From Stieleria neptunia (lineage in GTDB: Bacteria; Planctomycetota; Planctomycetia; Pirellulales; Pirellulaceae): 64,000 bases of DNA. This document shows positions 48,201-56,965 of the stretch, piece after piece; position 1 is the stretch's first letter, and every line of letters starts with the position of its first letter. Both the position numbers and the translations under genes were made by a program. Under the pieces are notes generated by a model. It did not search any database. It was not told where the DNA came from and saw only the letters and a list, made by a program, of their open reading frames with translations. The DNA lies in assembly GCF_007754155.1 (NCBI RefSeq), contig NZ_CP037423.1, forward strand, positions 2,480,001 to 2,544,000, written 5' to 3'.

Positions 48201-49745
48201 CTAACGGCCGTCGCCGCTGTACTGGATCGTCGCACCGGTCGGCGCTTGGGGCCACGGGGTCTCGCCGGGCGCCCACGACTGGGGCTGCTTGATCCGCACC
48301 GCCATCACGCGTTCTTTCAACCAGTCCGGCGCGTCGCGATTTTCGGCTTGTCCATAAACCCACGGCTGGGGCGTGCGCATCAATCGCGGCGGCGAGCCGA
48401 GCACCTTTTCCAGCGGCGGCCGTTGCTTGCCGATCGCATCAAGACGCGATTTCAACCGCGCGACGATTTCCGGATGTTTTGCAGCGATGTCCGTCGACTC
48501 GCTCGGATCGCTGACGACGTTGTAAAGCATGTCACCCATCAGTTTGTAGTCGCCCGATCGAATCGTCGGCAAACGCACGCTGCCGGCGACTTCGTAAACG
48601 ACCTCCGTTCGTGGACTCGGTTGTCCGTTCAAGATTACCCCTGACATGTCCATTCCATCGAGCGTCTGACAGGGTTCGGTGCTGCCGCCGGCGAGGCTGA
48701 CAAACGTGGGCAGCAAGTCCACGACGTGCATCATCGCGTCGTTGGTTTTTCCGGCGGGAATTTTTCCGGGCCATCGCATCGTGCACGCCACACGAACGCC
48801 GCCTTCAAAGGTCGTGTTCTTCGTCCCGTGGTACGGACGGTTGACCTCTTCGGTCAGCCCCCCGTTGTCGTTGGCGAACACGACAATCGTGTTGTCGGCG
48901 AATCCGTGTTGATCGACCGCGCCGACGATCCGCCCCACGGCGTCGTCCAAACACTTCAATGCCGCCGAGCGTTTATCCAGCGTGTCGGTGTAACGTGGAA
49001 TTTCTTCCAGCGGTCCATGAATCGCATTGAAGGGGACATAGATGAAAAACGGAACATCATCGCTGCGCTCAGAAATCAAACGGACCGCTTCGTTGGCGAA
49101 CAAGTCAGTCGAGTAGCCCTGTTCGTCGAGTGGTTGTTGATTGCGATGCCAGTCATAAACCGCAAAGGTTGCCGGTGAATTGTGGGGGATCGTGTAGTTG
49201 TTGTAATCGATGCCCCAGCCGTAGTGACCGTACTGGTGATCAAAGCCTTGGCCCATCGGCAGTTGTCCGGGCAGCCATTCGCCCAGGTGCCACTTGCCGA
49301 TCAAGGCGGTGTAGTAGCCCGATGCCTTCAAGGCTTCGGCGATCGTGTGTTCGCCCGTGTCCAGTCCGTGCAGCATCCGCGTCGGTGTGCCGTCGGGTGT
49401 GTGTGCGAGTTCCAGACCGAGTTTTTTCAGGTAACTCGGTTTGCCAAAATCTTCCGAGCGCCAATCCATCCAATTGCGAAACGCGTAACGGCCGGTCATC
49501 AAGGCGCAGCGGGTCGGGGCGCAAACTGAATGGGCATAAAACTGCGTCAGCCGCAGACTTTCGCCGGCCAGACGATCCAGGTTGGGAGTCAAATCCGGAT
49601 TGCCGCCCTGAAACCCCGGATCGGCCCAACCCATGTCGTCGGACAACATCAAAACAATATTTGGCTGTTCGGCCGCGGATGACGGCGAAGCGAAACACGC
49701 CCAGGCGACCAGGGCGATGATGGCAAAACGATTCGAAAGTTGCAT
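48201..49745 (-). CDS. Exported sulfatase (arylsulfatase A-like, type I)
   Basis: 514 aa with a signal peptide (FAIIALVAWACFASPSSAA). Metal ligands in NIVLMLSDDMGW (D36, D37). Formylglycine motif CAPTRCALMTGRYAFR with C75, a C-x-P-T-R variant of the usual C-x-P-S-R. Also GYYTALIGKWHLGEW and IVVFANDNGG (later metal ligands). It belongs to a different sulfatase subfamily from the one at 44099, so the pair would remove different sulfate esters. Periplasmic or extracellular. Confidence 0.9.
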   Translation of the reverse strand: MQLSNRFAIIALVAWACFASPSSAAEQPNIVLMLSDDMGWADPGFQGGNPDLTPNLDRLAGESLRLTQFYAHSVCAPTRCALMTGRYAFRNWMDWRSEDFGKPSYLKKLGLELAHTPDGTPTRMLHGLDTGEHTIAEALKASGYYTALIGKWHLGEWLPGQLPMGQGFDHQYGHYGWGIDYNNYTIPHNSPATFAVYDWHRNQQPLDEQGYSTDLFANEAVRLISERSDDVPFFIYVPFNAIHGPLEEIPRYTDTLDKRSAALKCLDDAVGRIVGAVDQHGFADNTIVVFANDNGGLTEEVNRPYHGTKNTTFEGGVRVACTMRWPGKIPAGKTNDAMMHVVDLLPTFVSLAGGSTEPCQTLDGMDMSGVILNGQPSPRTEVVYEVAGSVRLPTIRSGDYKLMGDMLYNVVSDPSESTDIAAKHPEIVARLKSRLDAIGKQRPPLEKVLGSPPRLMRTPQPWVYGQAENRDAPDWLKERVMAVRIKQPQSWAPGETPWPQAPTGATIQYSGDGR

Positions 49746-50145
49746 GGGGAGCCGGTTGAGGAGGGGAAGAGGAAAGAAGTTGCAATCGGGTAAAGCCTAT
49801 TGTAATCATCCACCTCGATCCAAGGCCCCGGCTTCGGAGTCACAAGCGAAGCCTCCCCGGCACGAACGTTTCCCAGGAAATGTGGTGTCCAGCGTTCTTC
49901 ACGTTTCGCATCATTCCCAAGCTGGACGGTCCCGTCGAAGGCCTCCCAACGACGCCTCGGGACGTCAATTCAATTACTTAGGACCGTCGGAAGAATAAGT
50001 GGGATAGGCTTCCAGCCTGTCATGGCGAAAACGACAGGCTGGAAGCCTATCCCACAATCAATCCCCGCCACTAATTCTTCCGACGGTCCTTACGGATTTG
50101 GCAACCGATTGAGTCTCTCTCCCACTGAGGGTTCTTCGCGGATAT
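49746..50145. other. Gene-free stretch ending at an IS630 insertion
   Basis: Contains the palindromic element at 49990-50093. The rest shows no gene. Confidence 0.6.
49990..50093. repeat. Palindromic element, copy 2 (GGATAGGCTTCCAGCCTGTC core)
   Basis: Inner arms are identical to 18851-18958 (TGGGATAGGCTTCCAGCCTG). Outer arms AGGACCGTCGGAAGAAT near 49980 and ATTCTTCCGACGGTCCT near 50077-50093 pair with each other but differ from those of copy 1. Confidence 0.8.
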
Positions 50146-51341
50146 TAAGCACGTCAGCACGAGTTATTCGGCATAACTTTCAAGTGATGGCATGTAGGTT
50201 ACCTCACCGATTTCGCATAGCTTCGTCGTCAGCGTTTGTAACAAGGTTTTGAATCGTTCCCAGGCCGTGGCGGGCATTTGTTGATACTTTAGTTGCCTCC
50301 ATAGTCGCTCGATCGAATTCAGTTCGGGACTATACGGCGGAAGATGATAAACCAGCAGCCCACGCTCTGCCCAGCGTTCGATCGATGCTTCAAAAGCTCC
50401 GCTGGTGTGGCAAGATGCATTGTCGAGGATGACCACCGTTGTTTGGTCAATCGTCTCACAAAAATCATCCATGATTTCAATGACCGTTTGCGTGTTGACG
50501 TACCCTTTGTGAAGATAGGTATGGGTGGTTCCATCTTGATGCTCAAAGCCAAGTGCCTGAACCGTCGCCCCATGGGCGCCGGTGACTGGCACATCGGTCC
50601 GTTCGCCGATGGGAAGCCATCCGTATGGCACCACGCCCTTAAGCGAAAATCCCGCTTCGTCAAAGTATACGACATCCAGTTCAGGTTCATTGAGCAACTC
50701 GGCGAGTTCCTCTTGAGCCAACCGGAAAGCCTTTTCGTCTCGTTTTTTCCGCAGGCTGCGCCGAAACCGCTTCCAGCTCAAATTGAATCGTCGGGCGTAA
50801 CGACGCAGCGAATGTCGGCTGATCGATTTGCCGGTCCGTGTTCGCAAACGCGACAGGACTGTGGCAGGCCGGGAGGGAAATTGCCGCAACAAATCTTTGA
50901 GGATTTGCTCTTCCTGTTCATTGAGCTTCCTCGGTCCGCCTGGTCGCTTTTCGTCCAGCAGGGCGTCTGGTCCGTCTTGTTCAAAGTGTTTGATCCAAGC
51001 TCGCACGCTGTCTCTACTGACACTAAGAATATCGACGATCTGCTCAATTTCGTATTGAGCATCGCTCAGAAGAATCGCGTGTGCCCGTATTCGTGTGTAA
51101 TGGTTTGGATGCTGTTTCCAAAGCTCAATCAGACGGTCACGTTGCTGCTGGTTCGTGATTTTCGCGAAAACGGTTGCAGGTCTTGCCATGGTAAGTCTCC
51201 CGTGATTGTCGGGAGGCACCGACCTTGCCAGGCCCGTCCGACGACCGGACAATTAGCTAGCAAAAGAACGAACCGCGCCCATCGTGACAAACCTGCAAAA
51301 GCCTTGCCAATTTCCATGAACTACACATGCTCACGTGCTTA
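50146..51341. mobile_element. IS630-family insertion sequence, complete with TA target duplication
   Basis: Near-terminal inverted repeats (left AGCACGTCAGCACG from 50148, right end complement AGCACGTGAGCATG ending at 51339) are each flanked by TA (50146-50147 and 51340-51341), the target duplication typical of IS630/Tc1 elements. The element is about 1192 bp and carries one transposase on the minus strand. Confidence 0.8.
50164..51189 (-). CDS. IS630-family transposase
   Basis: 341 aa from ATG at 51189. N-terminal helix-turn-helix part (QIVDILSVSRDSVRAWIKHF, then LDEKRPGGPRKL), and a DDE catalytic domain with YFDEAGF (D177), VILDNASCHT (D256) and PPYSPELNSIERLW (E294). Full length for the family and uninterrupted, so probably functional. 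It catalyses cut-and-paste transposition into TA. Confidence 0.93.
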   Translation of the reverse strand: MARPATVFAKITNQQQRDRLIELWKQHPNHYTRIRAHAILLSDAQYEIEQIVDILSVSRDSVRAWIKHFEQDGPDALLDEKRPGGPRKLNEQEEQILKDLLRQFPSRPATVLSRLRTRTGKSISRHSLRRYARRFNLSWKRFRRSLRKKRDEKAFRLAQEELAELLNEPELDVVYFDEAGFSLKGVVPYGWLPIGERTDVPVTGAHGATVQALGFEHQDGTTHTYLHKGYVNTQTVIEIMDDFCETIDQTTVVILDNASCHTSGAFEASIERWAERGLLVYHLPPYSPELNSIERLWRQLKYQQMPATAWERFKTLLQTLTTKLCEIGEVTYMPSLESYAE

Positions 51342-51463
51342 GTGGGTGCTCTCGAATACTCGGGGAAGGTTTTTTGAGGGATGACTGCGATGTCCGATGG
51401 TTCTGTTCGGTAGGATGGCGAAGCCAGGTGAAGCGGAGGCGGGCTCTGCTCTCAAGGAACTTC

Positions 51464-52861
51464 CTACCCAGCTAGTTCATTGGGGACCACTCGCAGGTTG
51501 AGTGCAGCTGCCCGTTTCGCCAGGTTTTCCATTGCTCGCTTCTTGTATTGCTGTTCGTAATAGTCGTTGCCGACATCGACATATTCCCTCCCGTACTTCA
51601 GCATCCCATAAACTATTTTCGCGAGCTTGTGGGCCGTCGCCGTGATCGCTTTGGGTGAACCAAGACGGGAACGGATCCTGCGAAAGAACGCTCCTAAGGC
51701 GCAGTTTGATCGTGCCAGGGACGCGGCGGCTGTTCGAAGTGCGGCGGCGGCTCGGTTCGCACTTGTACGTGTTTTACCACTGAGCAATTTCCCACCTGTC
51801 TTCTTACTGCCCGGACATAGGCAAAGCCAAGAAGTGAAATGCTTCTCTGTTGCCCACCTACTCATGTCGGTACCGATTTCAGAAATCAGTGTGATTGCGG
51901 ATTGACCGCTAATCCCATCAATGGTCGTCATGTCGACGCCCAGCACCCGGTAGAGCTGATTGCGCATATCGAACCGGGGGCTATTGCTTCCAGCTTTAGG
52001 AGCCTTCAGCTTCGGCAGAATCTCACCGTCACTTCGGTCGGAAAATGTACCCAAATGTTCTTCAAGCTTGGAATCGACTTCCGACAGTTTGGAACCGTAA
52101 AAACGGTACAGTTCCAGAGCCTGTTTTAACGCAAATACATGTTCTTCACGCCAATTGCCTTCCAGAGCTTTCGCGATCGTCGACTCGTCATTTTTGCACC
52201 TTGGATCGCGAAGTTTTGCGAGTAGGTGAGGGTCTCGACTGCCCGCAACAATGGCATCCAAAATGGCAAGGCCAGTGGTGCCGGTGATGTCCGAAATGAC
52301 GTGATGGAGCTGGACATTCATTTCCATCATCGCCTTCTGCATCCGTTGGATATGCTCGCTCGCGTTGGCGACGAGCATGGCTCGTTGCCGCATGTAAGAA
52401 CGCAGAACACAAATTGCCGAATCCGGTCGAAACGATCCGGCCAGCAAACCGTATGTGTGAAGCTGCTGGATCCACTGGCAATCCAAGACATCCGTTTTTC
52501 GGCTAGGAACGCTCTTCAGCTTGCCAGGCTCAACAAGCTTCACTTCAAACCCCCTGGCTTCGAGAAGCTCGAAAACTGGAATCCAATAGACCCCTGTTGA
52601 CTCCATTGCAATCGTTTTGATTCCGCACTCTTCCAACCAATCTGCGAGCGACGCCAGATCGGATGTAAAGGTGCCGAAGCAGCGAACGTGTGATGAGTCG
52701 CGATCGGAGGGCACGGCAACATAGTGCTGGGTCGAACCAATATCGATGCCGGCAGCGTTCAAGTTGATTGTGTCAAGTGATTGTGGAACGGGTGCGTTGT
52801 CAATCGGAAACCCACCACGTGATCGACGCTTAGGTTTCCCAGAGGATTTCTTCTTGGCCAT
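51464..52861 (-). CDS. IS110-family transposase (DEDD/serine recombinase, bridge-RNA guided type)
   Basis: 465 aa. RuvC-like DEDD residues D40 (AGIDIGSTQHYVAV), E87 (TIAMESTGVYW), D124 and D127 (SRKTDVLDCQW). The C-terminal Tnp20 domain carries the serine in GISGQSAITLISEIGTDMSR, plus GSKKTGGK and ANRAAAALRTAA. Longer than the average family member because of a basic N-terminal extension (KKKSSGKPKRRSRGG). IS110 enzymes are guided by an RNA made from a non-coding end of the element. The likely place here is the gene-free side 52862-53640 or 51345-51463. Intact reading frame. Confidence 0.93.
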   Translation of the reverse strand: MAKKKSSGKPKRRSRGGFPIDNAPVPQSLDTINLNAAGIDIGSTQHYVAVPSDRDSSHVRCFGTFTSDLASLADWLEECGIKTIAMESTGVYWIPVFELLEARGFEVKLVEPGKLKSVPSRKTDVLDCQWIQQLHTYGLLAGSFRPDSAICVLRSYMRQRAMLVANASEHIQRMQKAMMEMNVQLHHVISDITGTTGLAILDAIVAGSRDPHLLAKLRDPRCKNDESTIAKALEGNWREEHVFALKQALELYRFYGSKLSEVDSKLEEHLGTFSDRSDGEILPKLKAPKAGSNSPRFDMRNQLYRVLGVDMTTIDGISGQSAITLISEIGTDMSRWATEKHFTSWLCLCPGSKKTGGKLLSGKTRTSANRAAAALRTAAASLARSNCALGAFFRRIRSRLGSPKAITATAHKLAKIVYGMLKYGREYVDVGNDYYEQQYKKRAMENLAKRAAALNLRVVPNELAG

Positions 52862-53650
52862 GGCGGAACTCCGAAAGGTGACTTCAACGGAAAAACGCGG
52901 CAGGCGCGGGAGTAGGGCTCTGTTATTCTCTCAAACGGGGTCAACGCCGTGAGGCGAGCCACCAATGTCATTTTCAAGCAAACTCCCGGGACCAGGCTGA
53001 GAAGCGGGCACGAAGCACCACGTAGAGAACGGCCTCCACGACCCGCCGCGTATCCGACATGATAATCCTCACACCCAGTTCCTCGGAATCATTTGGTCAC
53101 TTGTGGCCTGCGGCGGCTGAGGAGCAACCCGCCAAGGAATCACCTGGTCTGCGATGCGCCGAAGGTGCTTCGTGCCCTCCGCCGGCCCCCGTGTCGGCGA
53201 AGGGTCGTTTGAACCGAGCGTTTGTCCTCGCTCTCCCCATTCGGACATCGCAGCAATGCCTCGAAAAACCTGGGTCCTGAGCGATTAGCCACTAAAATCC
53301 ACGAAGAACCCCTTCTGGGAGAGACGGCGTTTGCGCAGCAAGCAAACGCCAGAGGGGGCCGGCGCTGCAAAAGTCTCAGCGACTTCCGCTACGATCAACG
53401 CCGCCGTTTATCAATTCGACGTCCTCTGGAAGGAGGGCTCAACGCCCGCTGCCGACCGCTTCCCGCCATCTCCACCGGCTGATCCACCCACAATCTTGAA
53501 CGACTCGCTCCAAACCCGTAAGATTGGGTGGTAGGAGATATTCCGCGGTCCAGCCGAGGAATATGTGCTTTTTACCTCGGTTCAACCACCAATAATCAAT
53601 CGTTGAACTGGCCTTCGGGTTGAGCTGCAAACATTGATTGCGAGGTGCCG
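52862..53650. other. Gene-free stretch between two transposase genes
   Basis: Nearest 52862-53060 is the probable upstream end of the IS110 element (candidate bridge-RNA region). Hairpins are present at 53326-53350 (arms GGCGTTTGC / GCAAACGCC), at about 53490-53525 (CAATCTT / AAGATTG) and at 53579-53607 (GTTCAAC / GTTGAAC). The last two may be end structures of the IS91-like element that follows. No gene is seen. Confidence 0.5.
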
Positions 53651-54847
53651 ATGGCCATCACGCTTCAACAGATTTTCGGACGCTATTTCGACTCCTTCGC
53701 CTCGCGTTTTCACGTCTCGCGGGAGATGCTTCGCGCCGCATGGTGCATCCAACACTGTCGCACTCGGACGCTCGGTGGGCACGTCAACAGTTGCCCCGAA
53801 GGTCACTACCACAGCATCGCCTACAACTCCTGTCGGCATCGGTGCTGCCCCCAGTGCGCCTGGGTGGCCCGAGAGCAGTGGCTGGCCAAATGTAAGCAAC
53901 GCTTGCTGCCCTGCCCGCATCATCACATCGTCTTCACACTCCCGAGCGAACTGAATCGAATCTGGCGGTTCAACAAGGCTGCCTATGCAGAGACCCTCTT
54001 CAACGCCGCGAAGGAAACACTCCAGCAACTGCTCAAGGACCCCAAGTACCTCGGTGCGAAGCCTGGGATCCTGGCGGCGCTGCACACCTGGAACCAGACC
54101 CTGTTGCCGCACGTGCACTTGCATTGCATCGTCACCGCCGGCGGGCTGGCTGGTGATGGGACGTGGCGCCGTCCCCAAAAAGATTGTTTGCTGCCCCGCA
54201 AAGTGTTGATGCTCAAGTTCCGCGGCAAATTCAAGGCGATGCTTCAGCAGAAGGTTCAATCAGGCAAGATCCAATTGCCCGACTCGATGAGCGCGTCCGA
54301 CTTTCAGAAGCTGTTGGCCAAGCTCAGCGACAAACCGTGGAACGTCAAAATATTTGACGCCTATCGTGATGGCTCCGGTGTGGCGACCTATTTGGCTCGG
54401 TACATCAAGGGCGGCCCGATCGGCAAGTCACGGTTACTGGACGTTCAAGATGACAAGGTCGTGTTTCGCTATCGGATTGGAACGCAGGACGGTGGGGACG
54501 GGAAACGTCAGGGGGTGACCGCGTTGCCGATCGATCAGTTTCTCGGCCGCTGGCTGGAGCACGTGCCGCCGCGGCGATTTCAGACGGTCCGCGGCTACGG
54601 TCTGTACAGCGGCAACCAATACTCCCAGCTCGATGAGGCCCGTGCCGCGCTCGGCGTGGAGCCGCCAGAGTCCGACTCGCTTGAACAGTTGACTTGGCAA
54701 CAATGGTGCGAGTCGGCCGGGCTGCTTGATGCTTGCACGTGTCCGGTGTGTGGTAAACGGTTGGTCTCGCATCACGAATTTTCCGCCGGGCGGGATCCTC
54801 CCTCTGATGCGTATTCTTGGCGTGAGAAACAAGGGCAAGCCGCATGA
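53651..54847 (+). CDS. IS91-family (HUH, Y2) transposase
   Basis: 398 aa from ATG 53651 (GTG 53645 is two codons earlier). N-terminal zinc-finger cysteines (CIQHCRTRTLGGHVNSC, CRHRCCPQC), the HUH motif LPHVHLHCIVTAGGL with H154/H156/H158, and two tyrosines four apart in YLARYIKGGPIG (Y247, Y251), the Y2 signature of IS91/ISCR-type rolling-circle transposases. Complete length. Such elements can drag neighbouring DNA along by one-ended transposition. It sits 181 bp before the first attC-like site of the cassette array. Confidence 0.9.
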   Translation: MAITLQQIFGRYFDSFASRFHVSREMLRAAWCIQHCRTRTLGGHVNSCPEGHYHSIAYNSCRHRCCPQCAWVAREQWLAKCKQRLLPCPHHHIVFTLPSELNRIWRFNKAAYAETLFNAAKETLQQLLKDPKYLGAKPGILAALHTWNQTLLPHVHLHCIVTAGGLAGDGTWRRPQKDCLLPRKVLMLKFRGKFKAMLQQKVQSGKIQLPDSMSASDFQKLLAKLSDKPWNVKIFDAYRDGSGVATYLARYIKGGPIGKSRLLDVQDDKVVFRYRIGTQDGGDGKRQGVTALPIDQFLGRWLEHVPPRRFQTVRGYGLYSGNQYSQLDEARAALGVEPPESDSLEQLTWQQWCESAGLLDACTCPVCGKRLVSHHEFSAGRDPPSDAYSWREKQGQAA

Positions 54848-55028
54848 TGCCGCTGGAGAATTTCACAAGGGACAGCCATTGCCACCGACGGTACCGAAGG
54901 TGCGCGCCCGATGAGGTCCATTCGTTGGGGACAGCTGCGAGAATCCCCCACGACGGGTCGTTCGATCGGGTAAACTCCTAAACATCGGTCGAGCCGGTCC
55001 CACGACATCGGGGCCGAACGAAGGCCTC
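54848..55028. other. Junction between IS91-like element and cassette array
   Basis: No gene. Contains a short hairpin GAACGA / TCGTTC (about 55014-55032) that touches the first attC. It could hold the end of the IS91-like element. Confidence 0.4.
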
Positions 55029-55119
55029 GTTCAACCAAAAAATGCACCCGAGTCGCGAAGTCGGGCGTTTTGACATTGGAGAATCTCTCGTCGCGACCGG
55101 GTGATTTTAAACGTTCACG
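55029..55119 (+). repeat. attC-like site 0
   Basis: 91 bp. R'' GTTCAAC (canonical RYYYAAC), R' GTTCACG. Left arm AAAAT, extrahelical G55044, CACCCG, extrahelical A55051, GTCGCG. Right arm CGCGAC, CGGGTG, ATTTT (55092-55108), four unpaired bases, GTT 55113. Confidence 0.85.
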
Positions 55120-55542
55120 CTGGTAACCCACGCCTGACGACAGCGTCCACTTCTTCTTTTGCGTCTTCTCGCGTTCTCTTGTGGCAATTGATTTGCTGTC
55201 GTTTGATCGTGACCCGAAGGGCGCCCACCGGAATTCGTCGAACCTCCGTTTCCTGGGTTTCGCATTTGATGTCACGGTTCGATAGGTGCGCGGTCGACTC
55301 GGCCGAAGAAGACAAACCGACGCCTGTCGATCCCAACGCTGACAACCGACGCCTGACGTGCCGACCGCTGATTGGGATACCGAATTTCCCACGGCGATTC
55401 CGATCGAGTACATTGGCAATCAGCGATGATGGAACGGGCTGTCGTCGTGGCCGGACGCGTGAACCACGTGGTGCACCGCAGTCGGCGAGTTGAGTTTGTT
55501 TTTGAGTTCAGGTCCATCGCGCCGACGCGGTGACCACCGCCG
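55114..55542 (+). mobile_element. Repeat cassette X, copy 1
   Basis: 429 bp between two GTT junctions, about 40 bp shorter than copies 2-4. Starts TTCACGCTGGTAACCCACGC and ends in attC site 1. Several frames are open, but none is conserved as protein between copies. It precedes the coding cassette at 55543. Confidence 0.8.
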
Positions 55543-55548
55543 TTCCCC
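55458..55548 (+). repeat. attC-like site 1 (X type)
   Basis: 91 bp. R'' CGTGAAC, R' GTTCCCC. Arms GTGGT-G-CACCGC-A-GTCGGCG against CGCCGAC-GCGGTG-ACCAC. Loop GAGTTGAGTTTG.... Confidence 0.85.
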
Positions 55549-55582
55549 TACTTAAGAACAAGCTCTCACGAAACGCATCAAC

Positions 55583-56047
55583 GTGAAATTTACGCTGGCA
55601 ACACTGCTGCTATTTGTCACGGCCTTCGCCATCGCGTTCGCAATGGTCTCGAATCCCAGCGGTTTCGGTGCGGACGCCGTCTACGTGTTTCATGTTCTCG
55701 CGGCTGCAACCGCCCTCGTCATCGCGCGGTACACCAAGGGATCGATTCACGCTTACGCACTTACGTTTGGCGTATTTGGATTTGCGACTCACTTTATGCA
55801 CGCTTGCCCCTATGATTTGCAGCAATGGATCTACGAGAACATAACGTACGATGGCCCCGATACCTTGCCGATGGGCAATGGTTGGGAAATGGGGCCGCAT
55901 CGCATCATCGCGACTTGGTTTGATCTATTGATCGCATTGTTTGCCGCATCCCTTGCATCGAGTATCATTCGAGGATTCGAGAACGACGATGCAGAAACCG
56001 CAACACAACAAGGGGAACCATCACATGCACCGAAGGACGCGAGCTGA
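55583..56047 (+). CDS. Cassette gene: small membrane protein
   Basis: 154 aa from GTG 55583, 41 nt after the cassette junction. Begins MKFTLATLLLFVTAFAIAFA, and has further hydrophobic segments at about 32-50 and 55-72 and one near 108-130 (WFDLLIALFAASLASSII); charged C-terminal tail. The stop codon lies inside attC site 2, as is common for integron cassettes. No family recognised. Base composition is lower in GC than the chromosomal genes, consistent with foreign origin. Confidence 0.75.
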   Translation: MKFTLATLLLFVTAFAIAFAMVSNPSGFGADAVYVFHVLAAATALVIARYTKGSIHAYALTFGVFGFATHFMHACPYDLQQWIYENITYDGPDTLPMGNGWEMGPHRIIATWFDLLIALFAASLASSIIRGFENDDAETATQQGEPSHAPKDAS

Positions 56048-56102
56048 GCGGTTTGGCAATGGAGAGTCTCTCGCGCGTCCTCGGTGATGTGTACCGTTCA
56101 TC
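56012..56102 (+). repeat. attC-like site 2
   Basis: 91 bp. R'' GGGGAAC, R' GTTCATC. Arms CACAT-G-CACCGA-A-GGACGCG against CGCGTCC-TCGGTG-ATGTG. Fully complementary apart from the two extrahelical bases and the unpaired spacer. Confidence 0.9.
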
Positions 56103-56491
56103 GGCTTCAGGTCAGATCAAGCGAGCGTTGCGATGGACACTGCGACGAGCAAACGTCCAACGCCTGAAGACGACTCGCGTACCAGAACAATCCAACGCCT
56201 GTCAATAATCCGACGCCTGTCGATTCAACCAACGCCTGTCGAATAAACCGACGCCTGTCAAAATCCGACGCCTGTCAAAATCCGACGCCCGGACACTGCA
56301 CCGCTGACCTCCGACGCCTGACCACTCGGTAGCAAGTTTGCTTTCGGAGATTCGCATCGGGTAAAGTAAAGCAACGGATGACCGAGACGCCCGAACACGA
56401 GCACGCGATGAACAATGCGATGAACGGGAGTTGCGGGCGCCGTCTTTTCGTGAGTTCAGGTTTTCTGGCCGCAACCCCGTTATCGCTACCG
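56097..56491 (+). mobile_element. ORF-less cassette with a short tandem motif
   Basis: 395 bp, no coding frame on either strand that looks real. Bases 56186-56325 repeat the word CCGACGCCTGTC (or CCAACGCCTGTC) about seven times at spacings of roughly 19-23 bp. The same word is scattered through every X cassette. Confidence 0.7.
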
Positions 56492-56497
56492 TTCGCG
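56407..56497 (+). repeat. attC-like site 3
   Basis: 91 bp. R'' GATGAAC, R' GTTCGCG. Arms GCGAT-G-AACGGG-A-GTTGCGG against CCGCAAC-CCCGTT-ATCGC. The inner stems share no sequence with site 2 yet keep the same plan. Confidence 0.9.
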
Positions 56498-56959
56498 CTG
56501 CTAACCGGCGCCTGGTGACAGCGTCCACTTCTTCTTTTGCGTCTTCTCGCGTTCTTTTGTGGCAATTGATTTGCTGTCGTTTGATCGTGACCCGGAGGAC
56601 GTCCACCGGATTTCATCGGACCTCTGTTTCCTGGGATTCGCATTTGATGTCACGGTTCGATAGGTGCGCGGTCGACTCCACCGACGAAGACAAACCGGCG
56701 CCTGTTGATCGAGTACGAGCACGAGTACCGCGATGCTGAGTACGAGTACGATTCAAGACAGACCGACGCCTGAAGTGCCGACCGCAGATTGGGACACTCG
56801 ATTTCCCACGGCGATTCCGATCGAGTACATTGGCCGTCAGCGACGATGGCTCGGGCTGTCGTCATGGCCGACCGCGTGAACGAAGTGGTGCACCGCAGTC
56901 GGCGAGTTGAGTTTGTTTTTGAGTTCAGGTCCATCGCGCCGACGCGGTGACCACCGCCG
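56492..56959 (+). mobile_element. Repeat cassette X, copy 2
   Basis: 468 bp. Very close to copy 3, which follows it directly, so two X cassettes stand in tandem. Contains a TACGAG-rich stretch (GAGTACGAGCACGAGTACCG) and CCGATCGAGTACATTGGC before its attC. Confidence 0.85.
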
Positions 56960-56965
56960 TTCACG
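56875..56965 (+). repeat. attC-like site 4 (X type)
   Basis: 91 bp. R'' CGTGAAC, R' GTTCACG. Near-identical to sites 1, 5, 7 and 14. Confidence 0.85.

Noticed and set aside
53579..53607. A further attC, with GTTCAAC and GTTGAAC boxes
   Set aside because: The boxes match well but only 15 bp separate them. There are no inner arms or extrahelical bases, so an IS end or chance hairpin is more likely.
50146..55028. Integron integrase or attI next to the array
   Set aside because: All three recombination genes here are transposases (IS630, IS110, IS91-like). No tyrosine recombinase with the R-H-R-Y pattern is present on either strand in the window.
55101..55493. Open frames of 80-140 codons running through every X cassette (for example here and at 56947, 58145, 63214), with a shared peptide in one frame
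   Set aside because: At the DNA level the copies are so alike that any frame looks conserved. The differences between copies do not favour synonymous positions, the frames start at different places, and the complementary strand is equally open.
56186..56325. Possible CRISPR array
   Set aside because: The repeated unit is only about 12 bp, spacing is short and irregular (about 19-23 bp from unit to unit), there are no spacer-length unique segments and no cas genes.
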